A DNA stretch of 64,000 nt from Paucimonas lemoignei (GTDB lineage Bacteria; Pseudomonadota; Gammaproteobacteria; Pseudomonadales; Pseudomonadaceae). Below the pieces are notes generated by a model. It saw nothing but the letters and a program-made list of their open reading frames with translations. It was not told the origin of the DNA and made no database searches. Below are positions 54,718-63,393 of the stretch, in pieces (the first letter of the stretch is position 1; the number at the start of each line of letters is the position of its first letter). Location of the stretch: the NCBI GenBank assembly GCA_900475325.1, contig LS483371.1:5555501-5619500 (forward strand). Reading direction: 5' to 3'. A program made the translations under genes and the position numbers.

Positions 54718-55515
54718 ATGATTACTTCTGCCATTCGCCGTACCGTTCTGCTTTCCACACTGGGCCTGGTGCTCGGTTCCAGTCTGCTGGGCCAAGCCAT
54801 CGCGGGCGAGCAGCTGCAAAAGATCAAAGACAGCGGCACCATCAGCGTCGGCCTTGAAGGCACCTACCCGCCTTTCAGCTTCCAGGACGAAAACGGCAAG
54901 CTGGCTGGGTTTGAAGTCGAGTTCTCCGAAGCGCTGGCCAAAGAGCTGGGCGTGAAGGTCAAGCTGCAGTCCACGCCGTGGGCTGGCATCCTTGCGGCCC
55001 TGGAGTCCAAGCGTCTGGACGTCGTCATCAATCAGGTGACCATCTCCGAAGAACGCAAAAAGAAGTACGACTTCTCTGAGCCTTACACCGTCTCCGGCAT
55101 TCAAGCGCTGGTGCAGAAGAAAGACGCAGACAAGTTCAAAACCGCAGCCGATCTCAAGGGCGCCAAAGTCGGTGTCGGCCTGGGCACCAACTACGAGCAA
55201 TGGTTGAAGGAAAACGTCCCCGGCGCCATCGTCAAAACCTATGACGATGACCCAACCAAATACCAGGACCTGCGTGTAGGCCGTATTGACGCGATTCTCG
55301 TCGACCGCCTGGCTGCACTGGAATTGCTCAGTAAAACCAAAGACCAATTGGCGATTTCCGGCGAACCCTTCTCTCGCCAGGAAAGCGGCATTGCCCTGCG
55401 CAAAGGCGAGCCTGAGTTGCTCGCGGCCATCAACAAAGCCATCGACAAACTGCGCGCTGACGGCACCTTGGCCAAACTGTCGCAGAAGTACTTCAACGCT
55501 GACGTGACCAAATGA
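54718..55515 (+). CDS. tcyJ: L-cystine-binding periplasmic protein TcyJ (FliY)
   Basis: A 265-residue periplasmic solute-binding protein of the polar amino acid family (SBP_bac_3). The signal peptide (TVLLSTLGLVLGSSLLGQ, cut near AIAG) is followed by GTISVGLEGTYPPFSFQDEN. Ligand-contact segments are GFEVEFSEALAKELGVKV, DVVINQVTISEERKKKYDFS and VGVGLGTNYEQWL. It matches cystine-binding FliY/TcyJ as recalled. The permease start overlaps the stop by 4 bases, giving a tight tcyJ-tcyL-tcyN operon. Confidence 0.92.
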   Translation: MITSAIRRTVLLSTLGLVLGSSLLGQAIAGEQLQKIKDSGTISVGLEGTYPPFSFQDENGKLAGFEVEFSEALAKELGVKVKLQSTPWAGILAALESKRLDVVINQVTISEERKKKYDFSEPYTVSGIQALVQKKDADKFKTAADLKGAKVGVGLGTNYEQWLKENVPGAIVKTYDDDPTKYQDLRVGRIDAILVDRLAALELLSKTKDQLAISGEPFSRQESGIALRKGEPELLAAINKAIDKLRADGTLAKLSQKYFNADVTK

Positions 55516-56180
55516 TTGAAGAGGGCCTCAGGCTTGCGCTGGACTCCGCGCCCTTTCTGATAAAGGGCGCGTACTACACGGTATTTCTAAGCCTGGGCGG
55601 CATGTTTTTCGGCCTGCTACTGGGCTTCGGACTGGCGCTCATGCGCCTGTCCCCTTTTATGCTGGTGCGCGGGGTTGCGCGGGTTTACGTCTCGTTCTTC
55701 CGTGGCACGCCGCTGCTGGTCCAGCTGTTCATGATCTACTACGGTTTGCCGGAACTGGGCATCGAACTGGACCCGCTGACCGCAGCACTCATTGGCTTCT
55801 CCCTGAACATGGCGGCCTACGCCTGCGAGATTCTGCGCGCGGCGATCAGCTCAGTTGATCGTGGCCAGTGGGAAGCCGCTGCCAGTATCGGCATGACACG
55901 CGGCCAGGCCATGCGCCGGGCGATTCTTCCGCAAGCAGCGCGCACAGCCTTGCCGCCACTGGGTAACAGCTTTATTTCACTGGTCAAAGACACTGCGCTG
56001 GCCGCCACCATCCAGGTGCCGGAGCTGTTCCGTCAGGCGCAATTGATCACCGCCCGAACGTTCGAAATCTTCACCATGTACCTGGCCGCAGCGCTGATCT
56101 ACTGGATCCTCGCCACTGCGCTTTCGCACCTGCAGAACCGCCTTGAAGCGCGGGTCAACCGCCATGATCTGGAGTCTTGA
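55512..56180 (+). CDS. tcyL: L-cystine ABC transporter permease TcyL (YecS)
   Basis: A 222-residue inner-membrane permease of the HisM/GlnP type with about five helices. The permease signature for the ATPase (EAA loop) is EAAASIGMTRGQAMRRAILP near residue 120-140. The N-terminal part FFRGTPLLVQLFMIYYGLP is typical of polar amino acid permeases. It is coupled to tcyJ and followed by tcyN after 3 bases. It probably forms a homodimer, since only one permease gene is present. Confidence 0.93.
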   Translation: MIEEGLRLALDSAPFLIKGAYYTVFLSLGGMFFGLLLGFGLALMRLSPFMLVRGVARVYVSFFRGTPLLVQLFMIYYGLPELGIELDPLTAALIGFSLNMAAYACEILRAAISSVDRGQWEAAASIGMTRGQAMRRAILPQAARTALPPLGNSFISLVKDTALAATIQVPELFRQAQLITARTFEIFTMYLAAALIYWILATALSHLQNRLEARVNRHDLES

Positions 56181-56183
56181 CGC

Positions 56184-56927
56184 ATGATTGTGGTTGAAAA
56201 ACTGACCAAGGAATTCAAGGGTCAGCAAGTGCTCAAAGGCATCGACCTGAAGGTTGAGGCGGGCGAAGTCGTGGCCATCATCGGGCCCAGCGGTTCAGGT
56301 AAAACCACCCTGCTGCGTTGCCTGAATTTTCTTGAAGAGCCCACCAGCGGCAAGATCGTCGTGGGCGACATCGCCATCGATGGCAGCCGACCGTTGAGCA
56401 AACAGCAAGGGCTGATAAGGCAGCTGCGTCAGCACGTTGGTTTTGTGTTCCAGAACTTCAACCTGTTCCCCCACCGCACCGCCCTGGAAAACGTCATCGA
56501 AGGGCCTGTCGTGGTCAAGAAAATGCCCCGTGAGCAGGCAGTGGAACTGGGCCGACAACTGCTGGCCAAGGTCGGCCTGGCTGGCAAGGAAGACGCCTAT
56601 CCGCGTCGCCTTTCCGGTGGTCAGCAGCAGCGCGTGGCGATTGCCCGTGCTCTGGCCATGGAGCCGGAGGTAATCCTGTTCGATGAACCCACCTCGGCGC
56701 TGGACCCGGAGCTGGTCGGCGAGGTGCTCACGGCCATTCGCGCACTGGCCGAAGAGCAACGCACCCTGGTCATCGTGACTCACGAGATGAATTTTGCCCG
56801 GGATGTCGCCAACCGTGTGATCTTCATCGACAAAGGCGTGATCGTCGAGCAAGGCGAAGCCAAAGCCCTGTTTGCCAACCCTCGCGAAGAGCGGACCCGG
56901 CAATTTCTGGAACGCAGCCGTTCCTGA
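56184..56927 (+). CDS. tcyN: L-cystine ABC transporter ATPase TcyN (YecC)
   Basis: A 247-residue ABC ATPase. The Walker A GPSGSGKTT is near residue 34, the signature LSGGQQQRVAIARAL near 140, the Walker B VILFDEPTSALDPE near 160, and the H loop VIVTHEMNFARDVA near 192. It energises cystine uptake with TcyJ and TcyL. The length is normal for polar amino acid transporters. No terminator hairpin was recognised directly after it. Confidence 0.93.
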   Translation: MIVVEKLTKEFKGQQVLKGIDLKVEAGEVVAIIGPSGSGKTTLLRCLNFLEEPTSGKIVVGDIAIDGSRPLSKQQGLIRQLRQHVGFVFQNFNLFPHRTALENVIEGPVVVKKMPREQAVELGRQLLAKVGLAGKEDAYPRRLSGGQQQRVAIARALAMEPEVILFDEPTSALDPELVGEVLTAIRALAEEQRTLVIVTHEMNFARDVANRVIFIDKGVIVEQGEAKALFANPREERTRQFLERSRS

Positions 56928-57484
56928 TTCCTACAGACCCAAGCCAAACGTCCTGCGCCATCTGGCGCCGTTTGCGCTCGCCTTACATTTGTATATCAAT
57001 CAAATTGATCGAAAAGGTCGCTAGCTTTACGCTGCCGGACTGAATAACCCATCGAATCCTTGCAACGTACAGACGACGGCTTTGTCACTCATCGGTTACC
57101 TTGCTTCACGACACCCCCTTCCTTTTTAAGCTGCAAGCATAAATAAACAGTCAGGCAACCATAACTTTTTATTTCTATGTGTAGGACGCAGCAGGCCATT
57201 TCCTAATCCGTTCAAGCAAAACGTCGTAGGAAGGTTCCTAATTTTCCATGCGAACTTGAATCTATTCGATTGCCAGTTGACAGCCTGACGCAAACCCAAT
57301 TAGCTCAAAACAGATCGACTAAGTACCTTATTTAAAAACGGCAAGTACCAAACCCTGACACTTTGTAATGTTTGCCATAACTCTACACTCTACGGTACTT
57401 ATCCCACCTCTTTTTGGTCCAAGAAAAACGACGTGTTCCGACCCTGATTATTAGTTAGCGACCCAACAGTAAGAGCATACGAAT
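56928..57484. other. AT-rich intergenic region with repeated short motifs
   Basis: No gene is supported in these 557 bases. Two GTAGGA...TTCCTAAT dyads occur at 57181-57207 and 57226-57242. Further on, AAGTACC occurs at 57321 and 57343 and its inverse GGTACTT at 57394. They may be regulatory sites for the following gene. Confidence 0.4.
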
Positions 57485-58219
57485 ATGACTGAAACATTGA
57501 GCATTAACACACGCCAGAAGCTATTCCCACCCTACGTGCCGCAGGCTCACAAGCACGGCATCGGTATCCGCGCGGCAGCGAACCTGTTGATCCACATCGA
57601 CCCCTATCCCGAGATGGACGAAGGCGACCTGATCGAGTTGTTCTGGGATGGCTGTTACGTCGCGTCAAAACTTCTGTCCGAGTCTGACGTAGGCCATACC
57701 CTGGTCCTACGCGTGCCAGAGAGTTTCCTACAAAACGGTACGGTCAAAACCTACTACCGGCTCATGAAGGTGGGCGGCAGTCCCGTCGTGTCCGCCAGCC
57801 GCAGGCTCAGGGTCAAGCTGGACATGCCCGGTGGGCTGCTGATCAACTCCACTGACGAGGAAAACCAAGGGTTGGCGCCGGTATCGCTGCCGGAGTCGGT
57901 TATTCATCATGGCCTGAATATCAGCCGACTGGCGAAAGGTCTGCCGTTGTCCATCGAACCCTATTTGAATATGGCACCTCACGATGAAATTACCCTGCGC
58001 TGGGGGGATGCGCGGATGGACCTGGCGCCCCTGGCAGAAGACAACCTGGGTAAACCCATCGAATTGATAGTCCCGGACACATTGATTCGCGAAGCCGGGG
58101 AAGAAACTTTGTTGGAGGTGACTTACTGCGTCATTGACCGGGTTGGCAATAACTCCCGATGGGCGCCGACGAGAGCAATAAGTGTGAACACACTTGAAAA
58201 ACGCCCCCGGTATGATTGA
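57485..58219 (+). CDS. Orphan protein with two Ig-like repeats
   Basis: A 244-residue soluble protein made of two similar halves of about 115 residues. The matches are GIGIRAAANLLIHIDPYPEM with GLNISRLAKGLPLSIEPYLN, GDLIELFWDG with HDEITLRWGD, and HTLVLRVPESFLQNGTVKTY with IELIVPDTLIREAGEETL. The pattern (P-Y-x-x-M, then D-x-I-x-L-x-W) is that of Ig-like repeats found in large Pseudomonas surface or toxin-like proteins, here as a stand-alone two-repeat protein. No signal peptide is visible. The start has no strong ribosome site. The function is unknown; it is flanked by long AT-rich gaps, possibly acquired DNA. Confidence 0.55.
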   Translation: MTETLSINTRQKLFPPYVPQAHKHGIGIRAAANLLIHIDPYPEMDEGDLIELFWDGCYVASKLLSESDVGHTLVLRVPESFLQNGTVKTYYRLMKVGGSPVVSASRRLRVKLDMPGGLLINSTDEENQGLAPVSLPESVIHHGLNISRLAKGLPLSIEPYLNMAPHDEITLRWGDARMDLAPLAEDNLGKPIELIVPDTLIREAGEETLLEVTYCVIDRVGNNSRWAPTRAISVNTLEKRPRYD

Positions 58220-58234
58220 TCACTGCATGCGACC

Positions 58235-58267
58235 GCCAATACGCAAAGCATGGCTTAGCGTATTGGC
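58235..58267. other. 33-base near-perfect palindrome after the Ig-like gene
   Basis: Arms GCCAATACGC and GCGTATTGGC plus an inner AAGC / GCTT pair around an ATG loop. There is no T tract, so termination is uncertain. It could be a protein-binding site or an mRNA 3' structure. Confidence 0.45.
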
Positions 58268-58420
58268 TACTTGAGCAGATTGAGAGGCGCCGGTTATAAC
58301 TGATGAGCATCAGATATTTCCCACGCGCTTTTGTACTTATACCTACGCGTTATTCCGCTGCCGTATTCGACCTTGATTACATCTGATGTGAGCCACTGAC
58401 TCATTTACGAGGAAGTACTC

Positions 58421-58501
58421 ATGCACCCTTCGCAACTGTTGAAAATCTGCATTCTGGTGATGCTGCTGGGCTCGTGCCTGGCCTACGCGCCAAGCGCCTG
58501 A
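58421..58501 (+). CDS. 26-residue hydrophobic micropeptide
   Basis: A short open frame with a well-placed GAGGA ribosome site 8 bases upstream: MHPSQLLKICILVMLLGSCL then AYAPSA. It looks like a complete signal or lipoprotein-type leader (LLGSC) with no mature domain, or a small membrane peptide. It contains two Cys and lies 140 bases before the SfnB-type sulfur genes. A leader peptide sensing cysteine supply is an attractive but unproven idea. The rest of the 420-base gap (58220-58640) is AT-rich without other clear signals. Confidence 0.45.
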   Translation: MHPSQLLKICILVMLLGSCLAYAPSA

Positions 58502-58640
58502 ATAGCGCTTTTTAGTCGTCTATGCTTATTCCAAAAAACACGTTTATTAAATTTATTCTTAGAATTAGGGTATATGCACCGGACCACCGGACATCGTGAT
58601 TTTTTCTGCCGCATGCCAGCGGCATTTCCGCGAGGTTCGA

Positions 58641-59885
58641 ATGGTTGCTTCAACGTCTCAAGCCACTGCCAAACACCCTGTTGATATTCCACCACCGCTG
58701 CGCCCGACAACTGTCCTGAGCAGCGATGCGCACGCCATCGAGGCCGCTCATGCCCTGGCGACGTTTGCGCGTGCAGACGCAGCCCAACGGGATTCGCAAC
58801 GCCAGCTACCCTGGCAGGCCATCGAGCAGTTCACGCAAAGCGGCTTGGGCAGTATCTCCATCCCCCGCGCCTATGGCGGCCCGCAAGTCTCGTTCGTAAC
58901 CTTGGCCGAAGTGTTCAAGATCATCTCTGCCGCAGATCCGGCGCTCGGGCAAATCCCGCAGAACCAGTTCGGCATCATTCAGGTCCTGCTCAGCAGCGCC
59001 AGCGAACAGCAAAAGAAGACGTTGCTCAAAAGCGTGCTGGACGGCTGGCGCATCGGCAATGCCGGGCCCGAACGCGGCACCAAAAACACGCTTGAACTCA
59101 AGGCTCGGATTACCACCCACAACGGCCAACTGAGCATCACCGGCCAGAAGTTTTATTCCACCGGCGCGCTGTTCGCCCATTGGGTGACGGTCAAGGCACT
59201 GAATTATCAAGGTCAGCAAATCCTGGCCTTCGTGCCCCGTGGCAGTGAGGGGCTGAGCATCGTTGATGACTGGTCGGGCTTCGGCCAGCGCACTACCGCC
59301 AGCGGCACGGTGCTGCTTGAAAATGTGCCCATCGACCCGGCCCTGGTGATCGACACCTGGCGTACCGCCAACACGCCCAGCATTCAGGGTGCCGTGTCGC
59401 AGTTGATCCAGGCGGCCATTGATGCAGGCATTGCTCGCGGCGCCATCGACGACACCCTCGAATTCGTACGCCAGCGCTCGCGGCCCTGGGTGGACGCCAA
59501 GGTGGAGCGCGCCAGTGATGATCCTTATGTGATCGCCGACATCGGCAAGCTCAAGCTCGAACTGCATGCCGCTGAAGCACTGCTGCGCCAGGCAGGCAAG
59601 GTGCTGGACGAGGTCAGCGCCCGCCCCATCGACGAACACTCAGCCGCCCGCGCCTCGATCACCGTGGCCCGCGCCAAGGCACTGACCACCGAAATCGCGC
59701 TGCAGGCCAGCGAGAAGTTGCTGGAGCTGTCCGGCAGCCGCGCCACCCTGGCCGAGTTCAACCTCGATCGCCACTGGCGTAACGCCCGGGTGCACACCCT
59801 CCATGACCCGGTGCGCTGGAAATACCACGCCATCGGCGCCTGGCACCTCAACGGCACCCTGCCCGCCCGCCATTCGTGGATTTGA
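58641..59885 (+). CDS. SfnB-family sulfur acquisition flavoprotein (first copy)
   Basis: A 414-residue protein of the acyl-CoA dehydrogenase superfamily, SfnB branch, associated with growth on organosulfur compounds. The N-terminal helical domain has GLGSISIPRAYGGPQVSFVT and the characteristic ADPALGQIPQNQFGIIQVLL. The flavin-binding middle contains GQKFYSTGALFAHWV and DWSGFGQRTTASGT. The C-terminal end HWRNARVHTLHDPVRWKYHA is the SfnB hallmark. The start MVASTSQATAKHP has a GAGG site. It is followed after 24 bases by a second SfnB-type gene. Confidence 0.88.
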   Translation: MVASTSQATAKHPVDIPPPLRPTTVLSSDAHAIEAAHALATFARADAAQRDSQRQLPWQAIEQFTQSGLGSISIPRAYGGPQVSFVTLAEVFKIISAADPALGQIPQNQFGIIQVLLSSASEQQKKTLLKSVLDGWRIGNAGPERGTKNTLELKARITTHNGQLSITGQKFYSTGALFAHWVTVKALNYQGQQILAFVPRGSEGLSIVDDWSGFGQRTTASGTVLLENVPIDPALVIDTWRTANTPSIQGAVSQLIQAAIDAGIARGAIDDTLEFVRQRSRPWVDAKVERASDDPYVIADIGKLKLELHAAEALLRQAGKVLDEVSARPIDEHSAARASITVARAKALTTEIALQASEKLLELSGSRATLAEFNLDRHWRNARVHTLHDPVRWKYHAIGAWHLNGTLPARHSWI

Positions 59886-59909
59886 ACCAGACCACTGGAG
59901 AACATCGCT

Positions 59910-61115
59910 ATGAGTTTGAATTCACATCAGCCACCCCAGGCTGCCCTCATCGAAAACGATGAACAGGCGCTGCGCGTTGCAAAGGAACTGGCCGCACATT
60001 TCAAGGCTGAAAGCCTGCAACGGGATCGCGAGCGCCGCTTGCCCCATGCCGAACTCGACCTGTTCAGCGCCTCGGGGCTGTGGGGCATCAGCGTCCCCAA
60101 GGCCTTCGGCGGCGCGGGCGTGTCCAACGTCACGCTGGCGAACGTCATCCGCCTGATTTCTGAAGCCGATGCCTCGTTGGGCCAGATCCCGCAGAACCAC
60201 TTCTATGCCCTGGAAGTGCTGCGGGTGAACGGCAATCCGGAACAGCAAAAACGGTTGTACGCCGAGGCCTTGGCGGGTCTGCGCTTTGGTAACGCGCTGG
60301 CTGAGCTGGGCACCAAAACCGCTCATGACCGCACCACTCGCCTGAGGCGTGACGGGCAAGGCTATCGCATCAACGGGCTTAAGTTTTATGCCACCGGTGC
60401 GCTGTATGCCCAGCGCATTCCTACCTCGGTGATCGATGAAAACGGCATTCAACAACTGGCTTTCGTACCAGCAGCGAGCGAAGGGCTGACCGTTATTGAC
60501 GACTGGAGCGGCTTCGGCCAACGCACCACCGGCAGCGGCTCGGTGCTGTTTGAAAATGTCTATGTGGACGCTGACGATGTGGTGCCCTTCCAGAGGGCTT
60601 TCGAGCGCCCGACCACCGTTGGCCCGCTGGCGCAGATTCTTCACGCGGCCATCGACACCGGCATCGCCCGTGCTGCGTTCGAAGACGCGCTGCATTTCGT
60701 GCGCACCCGCACTCGGCCATGGATCGACTCCGGCATCGAAAAGGCCATGGACGATCCACTGACCCTGAACAGTTTCGGCAAGCTCAGCGTTCGCCTGTAC
60801 GCCGCCGAAGCACTGCTGGACCGGGCCGGGGAAGTCCTCGATATCGCCCAGGCTGACAGCAACGCCGATACCGTCGCCGCAGCCTCCATTGCCGTCGCCG
60901 AAGCCCGGGCCATCAGCACGGAAATCTCCCTCGCCGCAGGCAGCACGCTGTTCGAACTCGCCGGTAGCCAGGCGACGTTGGCCGAACACGGCCTTGACCG
61001 GCACTGGCGCAACGCTCGGGTCCACACCCTGCATGACCCGGTGCGCTGGAAGTATCACGCCATCGGCAATTACTACCTCAACGAGCAGAATCCTCCACTG
61101 CGGGGGACGATTTGA
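59910..61115 (+). CDS. SfnB-family sulfur acquisition flavoprotein (second copy)
   Basis: A 401-residue paralogue of the preceding enzyme with the same blocks: GLWGISVPKAFGGAGVSNVT, ADASLGQIPQNHFYALEVL, GLKFYATGALYAQRIP, DWSGFGQRTTGSGS and the end HWRNARVHTLHDPVRWKYHA. The two may form a heterodimer or act on different sulfur substrates. Superfamily relatives include flavin-dependent desulfurases such as DszC, so a monooxygenase working with the adjacent FMN-dependent enzyme is plausible. The stop overlaps the next start by one base (TGATG). Confidence 0.88.
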   Translation: MSLNSHQPPQAALIENDEQALRVAKELAAHFKAESLQRDRERRLPHAELDLFSASGLWGISVPKAFGGAGVSNVTLANVIRLISEADASLGQIPQNHFYALEVLRVNGNPEQQKRLYAEALAGLRFGNALAELGTKTAHDRTTRLRRDGQGYRINGLKFYATGALYAQRIPTSVIDENGIQQLAFVPAASEGLTVIDDWSGFGQRTTGSGSVLFENVYVDADDVVPFQRAFERPTTVGPLAQILHAAIDTGIARAAFEDALHFVRTRTRPWIDSGIEKAMDDPLTLNSFGKLSVRLYAAEALLDRAGEVLDIAQADSNADTVAAASIAVAEARAISTEISLAAGSTLFELAGSQATLAEHGLDRHWRNARVHTLHDPVRWKYHAIGNYYLNEQNPPLRGTI

Positions 61116-62470
61116 TGGCGAAGAAAAAGATCCTGCTCAACGCCTTCAACATGAACTGCATTGGCCATATCAACCATGGTTTGTGGACCCATCCACGGGA
61201 CACCTCCACGCAGTACAACACCCTGGAATATTGGACCAAACTGGCGCAATTGCTGGAGCGCGGGCTGTTCGATGGATTGTTCATAGCCGACATCGTGGGC
61301 GTTTACGACGTCTATCAGAACTCGGTGGACGTCACCCTCAAAGAGTCCATTCAGCTGCCGGTCAATGATCCGCTGTTGCTGGTGTCGGCCATGGCCGCTG
61401 TCACCAAAAACCTCGGTTTCGGCCTGACCGCCAACCTGACCTACGAAGCGCCGTATCTTTTCGCACGTCGCATGTCGACGCTGGACCACCTGAGCCGTGG
61501 CAGAGTCGGCTGGAACATCGTCACCGGTTACCTGGACAGCGCCGCCCGCGCCATGGGTTTGAGCCAGCAGGCTGAACATGACCGCCGCTACGACCAGGCC
61601 GACGAATACCTGCAGGTGCTCTACAAACTCTGGGAAGGCAGCTGGGAGGACGACGCGGTCATCAACGACCGTGAGCAGCGGGTTTACGCCCAGCCCGACA
61701 AAGTCCACAAGGTTGAGCACAAGGGAGAGTTCTATCAGGTCGAGGGTTATCACCTGTGCGAACCCTCGACCCAGCGCACGCCGGTATTGTTTCAGGCGGG
61801 CAGCTCTGAGCGCGGCTTGCAGTTCGCCGGGCAACACGCCGAATGCGTGTTCATCAGCGGCCAGAACAAGACTTCGACCCGTGAGCAAGTGGAAAAGGTC
61901 CGCGCCAGTGCCGTGGCCGCCGGGCGCAACCCGGACGACATCAAGGTGTTCATGGGCCTGAACGTGATTGTCGGCAAGACCGAAACCGAGGCTCGGGCCA
62001 AGCACGCGGAGTACCGCGAGTTCGCCAGCGCCGAGGCGGGTGTCGCGCACTTTTCAGCCTCCACCGGCATCGATTTTTCCCAATACGCGCTGGACGAGCC
62101 AATCCAGTACGTGAAGAGCAACGCTATTCAGTCGGCCACCAAAAACCTGAAAAACAACGACTGGACCCGGCAAAAACTGCTCGACCAACACGCCTTGGGC
62201 GGCCGCTACATCACCCTGATCGGCTCGCCGGAACAGGTAGCCGACGAGCTGGAATCCTGGATCGCCGAAACCGGCCTCGACGGCTTCAACCTGACCCGCA
62301 TCGTCACCCCGGAAAGCTACGTGGACTTCATCGACCTGGTGATCCCCGAGCTGCAACGCCGAGGTTCGTACAAGACCGCCTACGACACCGGCAGCCTGCG
62401 GGAGAAGTTGTTTCCCGAGGGCGGCGCGCGGTTGCCCAGCCGGCATGTCGGAGCCAGTTACCGCCACTGA
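61115..62470 (+). CDS. FMN-dependent monooxygenase (NtaA/SnaA/DszA family)
   Basis: A 451-residue luciferase-like monooxygenase of the nitrilotriacetate/dibenzothiophene-sulfone group. Typical blocks are HINHGLWTHPRDTSTQYNTL near the start, FDGLFIADIVGVYDVY, SRGRVGWNIVTGYLDSAARA near residue 135, and FQAGSSERGLQFAGQHAECV near residue 230. These enzymes use reduced FMN from a separate reductase, which is not encoded here. Position after two SfnB genes suggests cleavage of an alkyl-sulfur compound for sulfur supply. The ATG overlaps the upstream stop; a TTG one codon earlier is an alternative. Confidence 0.87.
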   Translation: MAKKKILLNAFNMNCIGHINHGLWTHPRDTSTQYNTLEYWTKLAQLLERGLFDGLFIADIVGVYDVYQNSVDVTLKESIQLPVNDPLLLVSAMAAVTKNLGFGLTANLTYEAPYLFARRMSTLDHLSRGRVGWNIVTGYLDSAARAMGLSQQAEHDRRYDQADEYLQVLYKLWEGSWEDDAVINDREQRVYAQPDKVHKVEHKGEFYQVEGYHLCEPSTQRTPVLFQAGSSERGLQFAGQHAECVFISGQNKTSTREQVEKVRASAVAAGRNPDDIKVFMGLNVIVGKTETEARAKHAEYREFASAEAGVAHFSASTGIDFSQYALDEPIQYVKSNAIQSATKNLKNNDWTRQKLLDQHALGGRYITLIGSPEQVADELESWIAETGLDGFNLTRIVTPESYVDFIDLVIPELQRRGSYKTAYDTGSLREKLFPEGGARLPSRHVGASYRH

Positions 62471-62478
62471 CTTGCCCT

Positions 62479-62550
62479 GCAGGAGCTGCCGAAGGCTGCA
62501 AAAAGGATTGTCCTGACGCACCGCTGTTCGCAGCCTTCGGCAGCTCCTAC
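62479..62550. repeat. REPIN (GTAGGAGCTGCCGAAGGCTG class)
   Basis: Inverted arms (left arm begins GCAGG instead of GTAGG) between the monooxygenase and the substrate-binding protein gene. Confidence 0.88.
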
Positions 62551-62603
62551 AGAGTTCATAACCCAAACACGCTACTAAACCTTGCAGCAACCGGACACTC
62601 ACC

Positions 62604-63392
62604 ATGAAAAAACTCATCAGCACCCTGGCTTTGAGCCTGTTGACCCTCACCGCCCACGCCGCCGACGCGCCGCTGAAAGTCGGCACCACTGCCGCTTTTG
62701 CGATCCCGCTGGAAGCCGCTGTGGAAGAAGCTGGCAAACAAGGCCTGAAGGTCGAGCTGGTGGAGTTCACCGACTGGATCGCGCCCAACGTCAGCCTCGC
62801 GGCGGGTGACATCGACGTGAATTACTTCCAGCACATCCCGTTCCTGACCAACGCCAACGAAGCGGCGGGTACCAAACTGGTACCGTTTGCGCCGGGGATC
62901 ATCAATAACGTTGGCTTGTACTCCAAGAAGTACAAAAGCTTCGACGAGCTGCCCACCGGCGCCACCGTGGCCATCGCCAATGACCCGATCAACAGCGGCC
63001 GTGGCCTGCAACTGCTGGCCAAGGCGGGCTTGATCACCCTCAAGCAAGGCGTCGGCTACAAAGCCACTGAGGAAGACATCACCGCCAACCCGAAGAAACT
63101 CAAACTGATTCAGGTCGAGGCCGTGCAACTGGTACGCGCCTATGACGACGCCGATCTGGTCCAGGGTTACCCGGCGTATATCCGCCTGTCCAAGACCTTC
63201 GATGCAGGCTCCGCGATCCTCTTCGACGGCCTTGATCATCCGGAATACGTGATCCAGTTCGTGATCAAGCCCGAGAACAAAGGCGACCCGCGTCTGGCCA
63301 AGTTCATCGACATCTACCAGCACTTGCCAGTCGTGCGTGCTGCATTGGACAAGGTCAACGGCAAGCTCTACCAAGCGGGCTGGGAAGGTTGA
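62604..63392 (+). CDS. MetQ/NlpA-family ABC substrate-binding protein
   Basis: A 262-residue periplasmic protein of the NlpA/MetQ lipoprotein family. The signal peptide ([20 protein letters not shown]) appears to be of the ordinary cleavable type without a lipobox Cys. The mature start [20 protein letters not shown], then [20 protein letters not shown] and the ligand segment [19 protein letters not shown], are family landmarks. It probably binds methionine or a related organosulfur compound, given the neighbouring SfnB and monooxygenase genes. It is followed immediately by its ATPase gene. Confidence 0.88.
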   Translation: MKKLISTLALSLLTLTAHAADAPLKVGTTAAFAIPLEAAVEEAGKQGLKVELVEFTDWIAPNVSLAAGDIDVNYFQHIPFLTNANEAAGTKLVPFAPGIINNVGLYSKKYKSFDELPTGATVAIANDPINSGRGLQLLAKAGLITLKQGVGYKATEEDITANPKKLKLIQVEAVQLVRAYDDADLVQGYPAYIRLSKTFDAGSAILFDGLDHPEYVIQFVIKPENKGDPRLAKFIDIYQHLPVVRAALDKVNGKLYQAGWEG

Positions 63393-63393
63393 T

